Assembly (NCBI GenBank): GCA_029210265.1
Contig: JARGNP010000019.1
Coordinates: 1-41,630, forward strand
Source of the DNA: Legionellaceae bacterium
GTDB lineage: Bacteria > Pseudomonadota > Gammaproteobacteria > Legionellales > Legionellaceae
DNA: 41,630 bases
Direction: 5' to 3'
Under the pieces are notes generated by a model. That model was not told where the DNA came from, made no database searches, and was given only the letters and a program-made list of their open reading frames with translations. Of this stretch, positions 24,896 through 35,605 are shown piece by piece. Both the position numbers and the translations under genes were made by a program. The number at the start of each line of letters is the position of its first letter. The first letter of the stretch is position 1.

Positions 24896-26056
24896 TTACG
24901 CCGTAGCTGCAACAATTTTTTTGGCAGCATCAGTTAAACCATCTGCAGCAATAACATTGAGATCGCTTTTATTTAAGATCTCAGCGCCGGCTACAGCTTG
25001 ATTACCTTCTAAACGAACCACAACAGGCACATCAACTTGCACCTCTTGTACAGCCGCTAAAATACCTTCGGCAATCAAATCGCAACGCACGATTCCACCA
25101 AAAATATTAACCAAAACGCCTTGTACGTTATCATCCGACAAAATAATCTTAAACGCTTCAGAAACACGTTCTTTCGTAGCACCACCACCAACGTCCAAGA
25201 AGTTGGCTGGATCGCCACCGTGGAGTTTAATCACATCCATCGTCGCCATCGCAAGACCTGCGCCGTTAACCATGCAACCAATATTGCCATCTAACGGGAT
25301 ATAATTCAGTTCCCAATCACGCGCCCGGTTTTCACGCTCATCTTCTTGACTCGCATCACGTAAACCTTTGAGTTCAGGATGACGATATAATGCATTTTCA
25401 TCCAATGCGACTTTACCATCTAAGCAAATTAAATCACCCGCGCCTGTCACAACCAACGGATTGATTTCGAGCAAACTCAAATCACACTCAACAAACAACT
25501 TACCTAGCGTCATCATGATATGTGTTAATTGCTTGATTTGTGGGCCTGTCAGTCCCAAACGAAAACCAACATCACGGCATTGATACGGCATAATACCTGT
25601 CATAGGATCCATATCAACTTTGATGATTTTCTCAGGCGTGTTTTCTGCTACTTCTTCAATATCAACGCCACCTTCGGTCGACGCCATAAAAACCACACGA
25701 CGCGTGGCTCGATCAACCACAGCCCCCAAGTATAATTCACGTGCAATATCGCTGGTCTCTTCAACTAATAATGCATTTACTGGTTGGCCTGCCGCATCAG
25801 TTTGATACGTGACCAAGTTGGTTCCTAATAATTTTTGAGCAAAAGCGGTTAATTCTTCTGGGGTAGAAAGCAATTTTACGCCCCCAGCTTTCCCTCGTCC
25901 ACCTGCATGAACTTGTGCCTTAACAACCCATGTTGGGGTAGATAAGGTTGAGGCCACTTGCAAAGCATCCTCTACGTTGTAAGCAACATTTCCAGGAGGA
26001 ACGGGTAAATCATAACGCGCAAACAATTGTTTAGCTTGGTATTCATGTAAATTCAT
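24896..26056 (-). CDS. sucC: Succinyl-CoA synthetase beta subunit
   Basis: This 386-aa subunit carries the nucleotide-binding ATP-grasp domain and the phosphohistidine-shuttle surface. It begins [20 protein letters not shown] and contains [19 protein letters not shown], the beta-subunit interface, and the late signature [47 protein letters not shown] and [13 protein letters not shown] follow. All conserved regions are intact. It lies 19 bases after sucB within the operon. Confidence 0.98.
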   Translation of the reverse strand: MNLHEYQAKQLFARYDLPVPPGNVAYNVEDALQVASTLSTPTWVVKAQVHAGGRGKAGGVKLLSTPEELTAFAQKLLGTNLVTYQTDAAGQPVNALLVEETSDIARELYLGAVVDRATRRVVFMASTEGGVDIEEVAENTPEKIIKVDMDPMTGIMPYQCRDVGFRLGLTGPQIKQLTHIMMTLGKLFVECDLSLLEINPLVVTGAGDLICLDGKVALDENALYRHPELKGLRDASQEDERENRARDWELNYIPLDGNIGCMVNGAGLAMATMDVIKLHGGDPANFLDVGGGATKERVSEAFKIILSDDNVQGVLVNIFGGIVRCDLIAEGILAAVQEVQVDVPVVVRLEGNQAVAGAEILNKSDLNVIAADGLTDAAKKIVAATA

Positions 26057-26075
26057 GGTCGATACTCTACTTCAA

Positions 26076-27260
26076 TCAAACATTTAGTAACAAGCGTGCA
26101 GGATCTTCTAATAACTCCTTCACACTCACCAAAAACTGCACGGACTCTCGTCCATCAATCAAACGATGATCATAAGACAACGCCAAATACATCATCGGAC
26201 GAATCACAATCTCACCGTTTTCAACAACAGGTCTATCTTGAATTTTATGCATACCTAAAATACCCGTTTGTGGCGGGTTCAAAATAGGTGTTGCTAAGAG
26301 TGAACCAAATACCCCACCGTTGGTGATGGTAAATGTTCCGCCCTGCATATCTTCCATCCCTAATTTACCGGTTCGTGCACGACCCGCTAAATCACCGATG
26401 GTTTTCTCGATACCAGCCATACTTAAATTATCGGCATCGCGAAGAACCGGAACAACGAGACCACGCTCGGTTGAAACAGCAATCCCAACATCATAATACC
26501 CGTGATACACCACATCATGACCATCAATCGACGCATTCACCGATGGAAAACGTTTCAGCGATTCAATCACAGCACGTGTAAAGAACGACATGAAACCAAG
26601 TTTTACACCGTGCTTTTTCTCAAACGATGTTTTGTACTCGGCACGCAAGTCCATCACGGCTTTCAAATTCACTTCGTTAAACGTGGTTAGCATTGCGGCA
26701 TTATGTTGCGCTTCTAACAAACGCTCAGCAATACGTACCCGCAATCTAGACATAGGCACACGGCGTTCTTCACGCGCACCGGCAGGTGCGGCTAAAGGTG
26801 CCGATGTTGTTGCAGGTGCTGCGTTTTTACTTGCGCCACGTGATGATGCAATAAACGCATCAACATCTGCTTTGGTAATTCGTCCATCTTTACCTGAGCC
26901 GGTAATATCCGCAGGATTTAAGTCATGCTCTTCCATCAAGCGTCTTACCGCTGGACCTGTGGACGGTTCCGCATCTAAAGATGCTTTTTCTGGTGCTTTT
27001 TCAGATGCTTTAACAGCAGCCCCACCTGCTTTTAATTTTGCAAGAAGCTGCCCGGACTCTACCGTATCACCCACTTGAAAAAGACACGCCTCTAATACGC
27101 CATCGGCAGGTGCTGGTACTTCAAGTACCACTTTATCTGTTTCAAGATCAAGTAAGTTCTCATCACGAGCTACCGTATCACCTGGCTTTTTATGCCAAGC
27201 TGCAATGGTAGCATCCGCCACTGATTCAGGCAGGACAGGTACTTTGACTTCGATCGACAT
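26076..27260 (-). CDS. sucB: Dihydrolipoyl succinyltransferase (E2 of 2-oxoglutarate dehydrogenase)
   Basis: The E2 core transfers the succinyl group from lipoate to CoA. The 394-aa protein has one lipoyl domain (1-78) with the lipoylated Lys43 in [11 protein letters not shown] linker follows, then the E1/E3-binding domain (about 100-135, [32 protein letters not shown]). An Ala-rich hinge leads into the catalytic domain, with His365 and Asp369 in [11 protein letters not shown]. It lies between sucA and sucC. The E3 subunit (lpd) is not in the window and is probably shared with pyruvate dehydrogenase. Confidence 0.97.
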   Translation of the reverse strand: MSIEVKVPVLPESVADATIAAWHKKPGDTVARDENLLDLETDKVVLEVPAPADGVLEACLFQVGDTVESGQLLAKLKAGGAAVKASEKAPEKASLDAEPSTGPAVRRLMEEHDLNPADITGSGKDGRITKADVDAFIASSRGASKNAAPATTSAPLAAPAGAREERRVPMSRLRVRIAERLLEAQHNAAMLTTFNEVNLKAVMDLRAEYKTSFEKKHGVKLGFMSFFTRAVIESLKRFPSVNASIDGHDVVYHGYYDVGIAVSTERGLVVPVLRDADNLSMAGIEKTIGDLAGRARTGKLGMEDMQGGTFTITNGGVFGSLLATPILNPPQTGILGMHKIQDRPVVENGEIVIRPMMYLALSYDHRLIDGRESVQFLVSVKELLEDPARLLLNV

Positions 27261-27338
27261 GATTTCAACCTTTTTTTATTCAAAATTCAATTCAACGAAA
27301 AAAAACAAGCAAATAACAGGATCATACATATCATGCTA

Positions 27339-30152
27339 CTATCCTACTAATGCTTGCTCCACTAACGCATGTTGTTCTTCTGCATGAGTACTCGCACTTC
27401 CTGTAGCAGGCGAGGCTGCAAACCCACGTCCAGCATAACGAAGTGATTGCTCGGCCAACAAACAATCTTGCATATTATGCTGCGACGAAAACCAAACACC
27501 CTGATTTTTTGGTTCTTCTTGACACCAAACAACTTGTTTTGCTTCAGAATATTTTTCAAGCTCAGCTCGAAGCGCTTCTTTAGGAAATGGATACAACTGC
27601 TCTAGGCGAATAATAACCACATCGTGCTGTTTATTTTCCCGGCGCTTCTGAAGTAGGTCATAATAAACCTTTCCTGAACATAACACCACGCGCTTAACAC
27701 CATCCGGTTTAATTGGATCAACTTCCGGAATAACATTATAAAATTTCCCATCAACCAAATCAGAAAGCGGTGACACAGCTAATTTATGTCTAAGCAAACT
27801 TTTCGGCGTCATGATAATCAATGGACGACGAAACGGCCGTATTAACTGACGACGCAGCAAATGAAAGATTTGGGACGGCGTGGTTGGCATGCATACTTGA
27901 ATATTTTGTTGCGCGCACAATTGCAAATAACGCTCCAAACGAGCGGACGAATGCTCCGGACCTTGACCTTCGTAGCCATGAGGTAACAACATAACAAGCC
28001 CGCACAAACGACCCCATTTTTGCTCTCCCGAACTAATAAATTGATCAATCACAACCTGAGCACCGTTGGCAAAATCACCAAACTGCCCTTCCCATAACAC
28101 TAAAAATTGTGGTTCAGACGATGCATAACCGTATTCAAAAGCAAGTACAGCTTCTTCAGAAAGCACAGAATCAATCACTAATGCAGGTTTTGTTTCATCT
28201 GCGACTAAATTCTCTAAAGGAACCGTGGCTTCACCCGTCTCCATATCATGTAAAACAGCATGGCGGTGAGCAAACGTACCTCGACCACAATCTTGACCTG
28301 ACAGACGCAAACCATAGCCTTCGTTTAATAAGCTCGCATAAGCCATGGTTTCAGCATAACCCCAATTGATAGAGATCTCGCCTTTTGCCATTTTCTCTCG
28401 TTCGGCTAATAAACGCTTGACCACAGGATGCACCTGAAAGCCTTCCGGCAAAGTCTGAAGCTTTTTAGATATTGCTTGAACGGATTCTAATGAAATGGAT
28501 GTATCAACTTTAGCATCCCATGCAGTACCCCAATAAGGCGTCCAATCCGTCGCTATTTTACCTTCATAATTTTCGTGGGTGGTTTGGACTACACCTTCAC
28601 CGCGATCCAATTTATCGCGATACGCGTCCATAGCATCGCTCACGCTGGATTGTGAAAGAAGCCCTTCTGCAATCAATTTTTCAGCGTACAGCGCACGAAT
28701 CGGTTTAATTTTTTTAATCGCTTTGTACATCAACGGCTGTGTTACAGATGGCTCATCTGCTTCATTATGGCCATGACGTCGATAACACACTAAATCTAAC
28801 ACCACATCACGTTTAAATTTCATTCGAAAATCAAACGCCATCTGTGTGGCAAAAATAACCGCTTCAGGATCATCGCCATTCACATGAATAACCGGGGCTT
28901 GAACCATCTTTGCAACGTCAGTGCAATAGAGCGTTGAGCGTGAATCCAGCGGGTTACTTGTGGTAAAACCAATTTGGTTATTAATCACAATATGAACCGT
29001 TCCACCCGTGGAATATCCTCGAGCTTGAGAAAAATTAAACGTCTCCATCACAACGCCTTGACCTGCAAATGCGGCGTCTCCATGAATTACGACAGGAAGC
29101 ACTTGTTGTTTCTCAACAAGATCACCTCGTCGACGCAAGCGCGATCGCGACGATCCTTGAACCACAGGCCCAATAATCTCAAGATGGGATGGATTAAACG
29201 CAAGAGCCACATGTACAACACGATCAGAGCTCGTAGGTAAATCTGAAGAAAAGCCCATGTGATATTTTACATCACCTGTACGTTCACCGTGTGAATTTTT
29301 TCCTTCAAACTCTTGAAATAAAACTTCTGGTTTTTTACCTAATACATTAACGAGAACATTAAGACGTCCACGATGCGCCATACCAATAACAACTTCGCGA
29401 ACCTCATTTTTTCCGGCCTCACGAATAATTTCCTTCATCATGGGAACTAAAGCGTCGCCACCTTCCAGTGAAAAACGCTTTTGCCCAACAAAACGTGTTC
29501 CCAAATAACGCTCTAATCCATCCGCAGCAATCAGTTCATCCAGCAATTCTTTCTTTTTCTCAGCCGTCAGTACGCGTCGCCCACGCCCCGACTCCATTTG
29601 CTGCTGAATCCACGTGACTTCATCGGCATTGGCAATATGCATGTACTCAATACCAATACTGCCACAATACGTTTGTTTTAAAGCATCACGAATCACAGCT
29701 AAAGAAAAAGGCTCGTCAGAAAAACCTTTCCCTGCAAAAAACGTTTGCTTGAGATCTGCTTCAGATAAATCATGATAAGCAAGATCAAGACTCGGCGGAG
29801 CATCTCGAACCACCATATTTAGCGGGTCAAGATTTGCCATAAGATGACCGTTTGCCCGATAAGCATTAATAAACTCAGATACTCGCGCTTGTTTATCGCC
29901 TCCGTCTGATGACGCCATAACAACCGCTTGTTTAGGAAGATCTGCTTGAGCTAAAAAATAATCTCGCAAAGCGCGATGAGAAACGTCTGATGCTACACCA
30001 TCAACAGCCGGCAAGTTTTTAAAAACCGCAGCCCAGTCATCCGATACAGAATCTGGATCGGCTAAATAATCTTCATACAGCCCATCAATATAGGCCATGT
30101 TACCACCTGATAAATAAGCTGAATCCCAGGCTTTTTTTAAACTATCACTCAT
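27339..30152 (-). CDS. sucA: 2-Oxoglutarate dehydrogenase E1 component
   Basis: SucA decarboxylates 2-oxoglutarate with thiamine diphosphate and passes the succinyl group to SucB. The 937-aa protein has the E1o N-terminal extension (AYLSGGNMAYIDGLYEDYLADP), GMAHRGRLNVLVNVLGK, the ThDP/Mg site GDAAFAGQGVVMETFNFSQ with INNQIGFTTSN, and the C-terminal transketolase domain with LPHGYEGQGPEHSSARLER. I start it at the ATG at 30152, preceded by GGAG; a TTG five codons upstream is unlikely. It follows sdhB directly, so transcription runs through from the sdh genes. Confidence 0.98.
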   Translation of the reverse strand: MSDSLKKAWDSAYLSGGNMAYIDGLYEDYLADPDSVSDDWAAVFKNLPAVDGVASDVSHRALRDYFLAQADLPKQAVVMASSDGGDKQARVSEFINAYRANGHLMANLDPLNMVVRDAPPSLDLAYHDLSEADLKQTFFAGKGFSDEPFSLAVIRDALKQTYCGSIGIEYMHIANADEVTWIQQQMESGRGRRVLTAEKKKELLDELIAADGLERYLGTRFVGQKRFSLEGGDALVPMMKEIIREAGKNEVREVVIGMAHRGRLNVLVNVLGKKPEVLFQEFEGKNSHGERTGDVKYHMGFSSDLPTSSDRVVHVALAFNPSHLEIIGPVVQGSSRSRLRRRGDLVEKQQVLPVVIHGDAAFAGQGVVMETFNFSQARGYSTGGTVHIVINNQIGFTTSNPLDSRSTLYCTDVAKMVQAPVIHVNGDDPEAVIFATQMAFDFRMKFKRDVVLDLVCYRRHGHNEADEPSVTQPLMYKAIKKIKPIRALYAEKLIAEGLLSQSSVSDAMDAYRDKLDRGEGVVQTTHENYEGKIATDWTPYWGTAWDAKVDTSISLESVQAISKKLQTLPEGFQVHPVVKRLLAEREKMAKGEISINWGYAETMAYASLLNEGYGLRLSGQDCGRGTFAHRHAVLHDMETGEATVPLENLVADETKPALVIDSVLSEEAVLAFEYGYASSEPQFLVLWEGQFGDFANGAQVVIDQFISSGEQKWGRLCGLVMLLPHGYEGQGPEHSSARLERYLQLCAQQNIQVCMPTTPSQIFHLLRRQLIRPFRRPLIIMTPKSLLRHKLAVSPLSDLVDGKFYNVIPEVDPIKPDGVKRVVLCSGKVYYDLLQKRRENKQHDVVIIRLEQLYPFPKEALRAELEKYSEAKQVVWCQEEPKNQGVWFSSQHNMQDCLLAEQSLRYAGRGFAASPATGSASTHAEEQHALVEQALVG

Positions 30153-30179
30153 AATATTGCTCTCCAACGAACAGGTACA

Positions 30180-30902
30180 TCAAGTTTCGTCGTCCAACAT
30201 TTGCTTTCGAATTTCACTGATAGCATGTGTTGGATTAAGTCCCTTCGGACAAACAGAAGCGCAGTTCATAACACTGCGGCAACGGAAAACACTGAACGGA
30301 TCCTGCATTTCTTCTAAACGTTTTTCGGTTGCTGTATCTCGACTATCCGCCAAAAATCTGCGTGCCTGTACAAGCCCCGCAGGTCCGACAAATTTATCAG
30401 GATTCCACCAAAACGACGGACATGAGCTTGTGCAGCAGCCACACATAATGCACTCATACAAACCATCAAGCTTGGCACGGTCTTGAGGTGACTGCAGGCG
30501 CTCTTGTTCAGGCGGTGCTGTATCATTTTGTAGATAAGGTTTAATACGCTCATATTGCTTAAAAAAAGTCGACATATCTACAATAAGATCACGTACCACA
30601 GCAAAGCCCGTTAATGGACGCACAACGATCGATGTTTTGTTCATGGATGACAACGAGGTCACGCATGCTAATCCATTGGTACCGTTTATATTCATACCAT
30701 CTGAACCACACACGCCTTCTCGACAGGAGCGTCGAAATGACAACGTTGGGTCTTGCTCAGCTTTCAAACGCTCAAGCAACGTCAATAACATCGGATCATT
30801 CGCTGTTGGGACACTCAGCTCATATTTTTTCATGTATGGCTTTTCATCTGTCTCAGGATTATAACGATATATAGACAGGTTAATTATTCGACTATCAGTC
30901 AT
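30180..30902 (-). CDS. sdhB: Succinate dehydrogenase iron-sulfur subunit
   Basis: SdhB carries electrons from the flavin of SdhA to quinone through three Fe-S centres. The 240-aa subunit has the 2Fe-2S ligands in SCREGVCGSDGMNINGTNGLAC. The 4Fe-4S motif is CIMCGCCTSSCP, and the 3Fe-4S ligands are in CRSVMNCASVCPKGLNP. It begins with the ferredoxin-like YRYNPETDEKPYMKKYEL. Length is normal. It is placed between sdhA (21-base gap) and sucA. All ligands needed for activity are present. Confidence 0.98.
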   Translation of the reverse strand: MTDSRIINLSIYRYNPETDEKPYMKKYELSVPTANDPMLLTLLERLKAEQDPTLSFRRSCREGVCGSDGMNINGTNGLACVTSLSSMNKTSIVVRPLTGFAVVRDLIVDMSTFFKQYERIKPYLQNDTAPPEQERLQSPQDRAKLDGLYECIMCGCCTSSCPSFWWNPDKFVGPAGLVQARRFLADSRDTATEKRLEEMQDPFSVFRCRSVMNCASVCPKGLNPTHAISEIRKQMLDDET

Positions 30903-30923
30903 AAGTGTGTATCCTTATCAATA

Positions 30924-32696
30924 TCAATAAACACGTTTTTTCGGTTCAAGTGGTTCGACATAGCTAGGTGACTGATTAACAGGTCGATAATCAATACGGC
31001 TATCTTCCTCAAAATACAGTGTATGTTTAATCCAGTTCGCATCATCACGCTCAGGGTAATCTTCACGACTATGAGCACCACGGCTTTCTGTACGTGCTAA
31101 AGCAGATTGCGCTGTTGCACATGCCGTTGCCATTAAATTATCAAGTTCAAGTGCAGCCACACGTTCGGTATTAAAGACATGACTTTTATCCATTAAACTT
31201 GCAGCATTCAAACGCTCACGCAGTGCTTGCAAGCGTAAAATACCTTGCTCCATCACCTCACCCGTGCGAAACACACCGAAATCTTCTTGCATCACACGTT
31301 GCATCGCATCACGAATAATGGCTGGACTCTCACCCGTTGTTGTCGAACTTTCCCAACGTGTATAACGCGCGAGTGAAGCATCAATAGCTTCATCACTCAC
31401 ATCGGCTAATTCAGGTAATTCGTTAGACTTCCACATCTTCTCAATATGTATACCTGCAGCACGACCAAATACCACCAAATCAAGCAGCGAGTTACCACCC
31501 AAACGATTGGCGCCATGCACAGATACGCACGCACATTCACCGACAGCATATAAACCATCAACAACTTTATCTTTGCCTTTATGATGGGTGACAACTTGCG
31601 CATGAATATTCGTTGGAATCCCCCCCATACTATAATGACAGGTCGGTACCACAGGAATCGCATCAACAATGGGATCAACACCCGCAAAGGTTTTAGATAA
31701 TTCACGAATACCTGGCAAACGTGATTTAATTAAATCTGCACCTAAATGATCCAATTTTAATTTAACGTGAGGAACGCCATCAGGATCAAAGCCTTTTCCA
31801 GCCCGAATTTCAAGGGCAATGGATCGTGAAACAACATCTCGTGAAGCCAAGTCTTTTACATGCGGTGCATAACGTTCCATAAAACGTTCACCGTCTTTAT
31901 TAACTAAGTACCCACCTTCTCCTCGACATCCTTCTGTTACGAGCGTACCTGCACCTGCAATCCCCGTTGGATGAAACTGCCACATTTCCATGTCTTGAAG
32001 TGGTATACCGGCACGCGCCGCCATACCAAACCCATCACCGGTATTAATATGTGCATTCGTCGTTGATTGATAAATTCGGCCTGCACCACCTGTAGCTAAA
32101 ATACAAACCCGCGCTTGGAAAAAAACAACCTCGCCTGTTTCCAGGCAAAACGCTGTGGTACCAACCACACGTCCGTCAGCATCATGTACTAAATCAAGAG
32201 CAAACCATTCGCTAAAAATTTGTGTTTTGGCTTTAATATTTTGCTGATACAGCGTATGCAATAATGCATGACCTGTACGATCGGCTGCAGCGCACGTACG
32301 TGCCGCTTGCTCACCACCAAAATTTTTCGATTGCCCACCGAACGGACGTTGATAAATTTTACCGTTGTCCATGCGTGAAAAAGGCAAGCCCATATGCTCA
32401 AGCTCATACACCGCCTGAGGGCCTTCTTTACACAAATATTCAATGCAATCTTGGTCACCAATGTAATCGGCACCTTTTACGGTGTCGTACATGTGCCAAC
32501 GCCAATCATCTTCATCTGCATTTCCTAGCGCTGACGTAATACCGCCCTGCGCCGAAACCGTATGTGAACGTGTTGGGAAAACCTTCGATAGTAACGCGAC
32601 GTTTAAACCCGAGTTTGCCAATTGCAGTGCCGCACGCATGCCCGCACCACCCGCTCCAATAATTACCGCATCAAATGTCTTTCGTGCCACAGTCAT
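30924..32696 (-). CDS. sdhA: Succinate dehydrogenase flavoprotein subunit
   Basis: SdhA oxidises succinate to fumarate and carries covalent FAD. From the ATG at 32696 the protein is 590 aa. It has the dinucleotide-binding motif [20 protein letters not shown] (8-27), the FAD-linking His45 in [11 protein letters not shown], and [18 protein letters not shown] with the substrate-binding His. [19 protein letters not shown] lies in the C-terminal half. It ends [12 protein letters not shown], like other proteobacterial SdhA. A TTG five codons upstream is possible but would overlap sdhD. The ATG lies two bases after the sdhD stop. Confidence 0.98.
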   Translation of the reverse strand: MTVARKTFDAVIIGAGGAGMRAALQLANSGLNVALLSKVFPTRSHTVSAQGGITSALGNADEDDWRWHMYDTVKGADYIGDQDCIEYLCKEGPQAVYELEHMGLPFSRMDNGKIYQRPFGGQSKNFGGEQAARTCAAADRTGHALLHTLYQQNIKAKTQIFSEWFALDLVHDADGRVVGTTAFCLETGEVVFFQARVCILATGGAGRIYQSTTNAHINTGDGFGMAARAGIPLQDMEMWQFHPTGIAGAGTLVTEGCRGEGGYLVNKDGERFMERYAPHVKDLASRDVVSRSIALEIRAGKGFDPDGVPHVKLKLDHLGADLIKSRLPGIRELSKTFAGVDPIVDAIPVVPTCHYSMGGIPTNIHAQVVTHHKGKDKVVDGLYAVGECACVSVHGANRLGGNSLLDLVVFGRAAGIHIEKMWKSNELPELADVSDEAIDASLARYTRWESSTTTGESPAIIRDAMQRVMQEDFGVFRTGEVMEQGILRLQALRERLNAASLMDKSHVFNTERVAALELDNLMATACATAQSALARTESRGAHSREDYPERDDANWIKHTLYFEEDSRIDYRPVNQSPSYVEPLEPKKRVY

Positions 32697-32698
32697 CG

Positions 32699-33046
32699 TT
32701 ATTGTCCCCAAATCATCATGAAGCCCGCAATCAACTGGCCGAGCAACACGAACATCACCGCGCCTTGAACAGCCAGTCTCAGTCCCGTGCTTTTAATATA
32801 ATCCGTTGTTACTGTCCAAAGCCCTATCCAAGCATGGAAGAGCAATGTAAATAGCGCAAGAGCCGTTGTTAATTGAAACCATGGTGTTTGGAACAAAACG
32901 GTCCACGTCTCGTAAGTCCATGGTGAAGATGTACACCAGACAACAAAAAACACGGCTGTATACATAGCCAAATAAATAGCCGTTCCCCGCTGAATCAACC
33001 AATCTTTCAGGCCGTTCCCGGTTAAACTTGTTACACTACTGACCAT
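32699..33046 (-). CDS. sdhD: Succinate dehydrogenase membrane anchor subunit
   Basis: With SdhC this subunit anchors the enzyme in the inner membrane and shapes the quinone and heme b site. The 115-aa protein has three membrane segments (about 18-38, 57-77, 88-111) and the family's opening [24 protein letters not shown]. The heme-ligand region [15 protein letters not shown] contains the conserved His and the Asp-Tyr pair of the quinone site. GGAG precedes the ATG. It overlaps the end of sdhC by 16 bases, implying coupled translation. Confidence 0.94.
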   Translation of the reverse strand: MVSSVTSLTGNGLKDWLIQRGTAIYLAMYTAVFFVVWCTSSPWTYETWTVLFQTPWFQLTTALALFTLLFHAWIGLWTVTTDYIKSTGLRLAVQGAVMFVLLGQLIAGFMMIWGQ

Positions 33047-33417
33047 AAATATGCTCCAAAAAGAAGAGTTCCAACAACAGAAAGTCCAATCACCACCAAC
33101 GAACTTCGACGTGCGGCCACGAGTGATTCGCCCAACCCCATATCCATAAGCAGATGTCTAATGCCCGCAATTAAGTGATAAATGAGTGCAGCAGTAAATG
33201 CAAAGATACCAATCTTATACCACGCACACGTGGCCATAAGCATATGCAGATGCTCAAATGACGCAGCTGAAGCAAGCGATAATTTTAAAAGATAAAGCAT
33301 CAAGGGCAATAACAGAAAAAGACCGATTCCTGAAATACGATGCAAAATTGACACAATGGCCATAGGGGGAAACTTCAAACTAGCAAAATTTAGATCAATT
33401 GGTCGCTGATGATTCAC
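33031..33417 (-). CDS. sdhC: Succinate dehydrogenase cytochrome b556 subunit
   Basis: This 128-aa subunit begins RPIDLNFASLKFPPMAIVSILHRISGIGLFLLLP, which includes the conserved S-hxR residues near the quinone site. It has three membrane segments. The heme b ligand is the His in LIYHLIAGIRHLLMDMG (about 80-96). The start codon is GTG at 33417, with AAGAAGG eight bases upstream; a nearby ATG is out of frame. It is the first gene of the sdh-suc operon, and a candidate extended -10 promoter lies about 33 bases upstream. Confidence 0.95.
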   Translation of the reverse strand: MNHQRPIDLNFASLKFPPMAIVSILHRISGIGLFLLLPLMLYLLKLSLASAASFEHLHMLMATCAWYKIGIFAFTAALIYHLIAGIRHLLMDMGLGESLVAARRSSLVVIGLSVVGTLLFGAYLWSVV

Positions 33418-33449
33418 AAGTCATGCCTTCTTTATGAGAAACAACCTGA

Positions 33450-33458
33450 AGTATAGCA
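33450..33458 (-). promoter_or_regulatory. Putative extended -10 promoter of the sdh-suc operon
   Basis: On the minus strand TGCTATACT gives an extended -10 (TG, one base, TATACT). The -35 region is poor, as expected for extended -10 promoters. It lies between the preceding gene's stop and the sdhC GTG, and would give a leader of about 25 bases. Confidence 0.45.
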
Positions 33459-33482
33459 CTCTGTCTGCAAAAAGTTGACCCT

Positions 33483-34121
33483 TTAACCTCCAATCATTGT
33501 CGAATTTATTGAAGTTGGATGACGATACGTATCGCGTGGCGTTTCTGTTGGATAACCATAGCCCTGTTCCGATATACGTTTAACGTTCTGAAGATATTTC
33601 TCACCCCATGGACCGGGATCAAAATTAGTGACAACCACGTTGTATTTTAAATTAATAATGGACTCAAAAGCTTTACGCTGCGCGAACTCGTGCCCACCAA
33701 AAGCCACTTGAACCTCAGCTTCTTCGCCAATACCTTCGTCTTTAATGCGCTGAACTAAAACCGCGATCATTTTCTCAATTGTAAAATATAATTTACACAT
33801 TGAAAAACCAGCCGCATAAAAATCTTCACCTTTCGAAGTACTCAGCTGATCGCCATAATCCGTAATCGAATACACATATTCAAGTTGATTAGAATCAGCT
33901 AGCTTTTCAGGCAGAATAATTTTAGGCGGTGAAAAGCGCTCCAGTACGGGATGCGTCACATAGAGATGAAAATCAGCACATTGCCACCATAGTAAAGCAA
34001 CGATCTCTATCTGAGATAAAAAATCAAACTCATCACCGTCCATCAGCGCTTGACGCTGCGCTTCTAAGGTTTGAATCAGTGTTTCGTCTGAAAGATGATG
34101 TTCTGCATGCTCGTCGGTCAT
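33483..34121 (-). CDS. Hypothetical protein upstream of sdhC
   Basis: The 212-aa soluble protein is not one I can assign. It is acidic at the N-terminus (MTDEHAEHHLSDETLIQTLEAQ) and mixed helix/strand, with WWQCADFHLYVTHPVLERFSPPK, YGDQLSTSKGEDFYAAGFSMCKLYFTIEKMIAVLVQRIK and AFGGHEFAQRKAFESIINLKYNVVVTNFDPGPWGEKYL. There are no signal peptide, membrane segments or metal motifs. GGTGG precedes the ATG at 34121; a GTG three codons earlier has no such site. It lies downstream of algC with a 68-base gap. It may be a Legionellales-specific protein, a guess from synteny and style only. Confidence 0.6.
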   Translation of the reverse strand: MTDEHAEHHLSDETLIQTLEAQRQALMDGDEFDFLSQIEIVALLWWQCADFHLYVTHPVLERFSPPKIILPEKLADSNQLEYVYSITDYGDQLSTSKGEDFYAAGFSMCKLYFTIEKMIAVLVQRIKDEGIGEEAEVQVAFGGHEFAQRKAFESIINLKYNVVVTNFDPGPWGEKYLQNVKRISEQGYGYPTETPRDTYRHPTSINSTMIGG

Positions 34122-34188
34122 CAACGCCACCGTTATTATCTCATGATATTTACCATCTTAGCCGAAATAACACTCGAGTAACAAGCAA

Positions 34189-35601
34189 CTAAAACGGAAT
34201 AACCAAATCATCATCCATCGCTTGCAACTGTGTTTTAAACAGTGCTTGGATTTCATTCAAACTCACCGCATTCTCCGCTTCAAAACGCGCAACCAGACAT
34301 GGCGTTGTATTTGAAGCTCGGATTAACCCCCAACCATGTGGAAACTCAACACGTAAACCATCAATCACAATTAAGTCTGCATCAGGAAACGCAGCTTCCG
34401 CTGTAAAACGCTTCATGAAATCAAATTTTTGGGCATCATAAATAGGAATTTTAATCTCAGGTGTATTTACGCTATTGGGAATCGCATCAAATACCTCACC
34501 GACCGATTGCTCTGTCGCACTCACAATCTCAAGCAATCGAGCCGCACTGTAAAGCGCATCATCAAAACCATACCACCGGTTTTTAAAGAAAATATGCCCG
34601 CTCATTTCGCCAGCCAAAGCTGCTTGTGTTTTTTTCATGACACTTTTAACGATGGAGTGGCCGGTTGGACACATGTTCGCAACACCACCCGATGCTTGAA
34701 TCACCGATGCTAAATGACTTGAGCACTTCACGTCATACACAATCGTAGCACCAGGTTCGGCGGTTAAAACTTGTTTTGCAAACAACATCATCAAACGATC
34801 GGGCCAGATAATATCACCCTGATTCGTAACCACACCTAAACGATCCGCATCGCCATCAAACGCTAAACCAAGATCAGCTTGATGTGAAGCAACCGCCGCT
34901 TGTAAATCAATCAGATTTTCTTCAACCGTTGGATCGGGATGGTGATTAGGAAAGCTACCATCCACATCACAATACAGCTCAATAACAGTACAACCTAATT
35001 GCCTCAAGACATTGGGAATCATCGGCCCAGCAACACCATTACCGCAGTCAACCACAACACGCATCGGTCGTGTTAATTTAATATCACTTACAATACGCTG
35101 AATATAAGCATCAAGAATAGCTAACGGCATATCTTGGCCTGTGCCTGAAATAATTTTTTCTTCACGTACAAGCTGATGCAGATCCTGAATATCTTCGGCA
35201 ACCAATGTTTTACCTGCCAACACCATTTTGATGCCGTTATAATCTCCAGGATTATGGCTGCCTGTAACCATCAGGCCACTATCAATACCTGATGTCTGGG
35301 TTGCATAATACATCACCGGCGTTGGTACTTCGCCCAAATCAAACACATCGATGCCGCTATCCAGCAAGCCTTGTTTTAACGCTTGTGTAAGCTCTGGACT
35401 GCTCAAACGGCCATCTCGAGCAACACAAATTCCAGTGCGATCAAGCGCGTGTAATTTATATGCAATGGCTTGCGCTATCATATAGAATGCATCCGCATCC
35501 AATTCTTGCCCAATCACGCCACGTACATCGTATGCTCGAAAAACCGTGCTTGGAATATCACGACGTTGATATGTTTTAGGCGCAACCATAGAATCATCCA
35601 T
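34189..35601 (-). CDS. algC: Phosphomannomutase/phosphoglucomutase
   Basis: The enzyme interconverts the 1- and 6-phosphates of mannose and glucose, feeding LPS and polysaccharide precursors. The 470-aa protein has FRAYDVRGVIGQELD (21-35), the phosphoserine loop VTGSHNPGDYNGIKM (Ser115), the metal-binding loop DGDADRLG, the sugar-specificity GEMSGH and the C-terminal phosphate-binding RASNTTPCLVARFEA. GGGAGA precedes the ATG at 35601, just after the dut stop codon. An upstream extension into dut is open but has no homology to the family. The dfp-dut-algC order matches Pseudomonas. Confidence 0.93.
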   Translation of the reverse strand: MDDSMVAPKTYQRRDIPSTVFRAYDVRGVIGQELDADAFYMIAQAIAYKLHALDRTGICVARDGRLSSPELTQALKQGLLDSGIDVFDLGEVPTPVMYYATQTSGIDSGLMVTGSHNPGDYNGIKMVLAGKTLVAEDIQDLHQLVREEKIISGTGQDMPLAILDAYIQRIVSDIKLTRPMRVVVDCGNGVAGPMIPNVLRQLGCTVIELYCDVDGSFPNHHPDPTVEENLIDLQAAVASHQADLGLAFDGDADRLGVVTNQGDIIWPDRLMMLFAKQVLTAEPGATIVYDVKCSSHLASVIQASGGVANMCPTGHSIVKSVMKKTQAALAGEMSGHIFFKNRWYGFDDALYSAARLLEIVSATEQSVGEVFDAIPNSVNTPEIKIPIYDAQKFDFMKRFTAEAAFPDADLIVIDGLRVEFPHGWGLIRASNTTPCLVARFEAENAVSLNEIQALFKTQLQAMDDDLVIPF

Positions 35602-35605
35602 TTGA

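Noticed and set aside
26590-27078. A 162-codon plus-strand frame opposite sucB
   Set aside because: It lies fully antisense to the conserved lipoyl and linker regions of sucB, has low-complexity Ala/Ser text and no ribosome-binding site.
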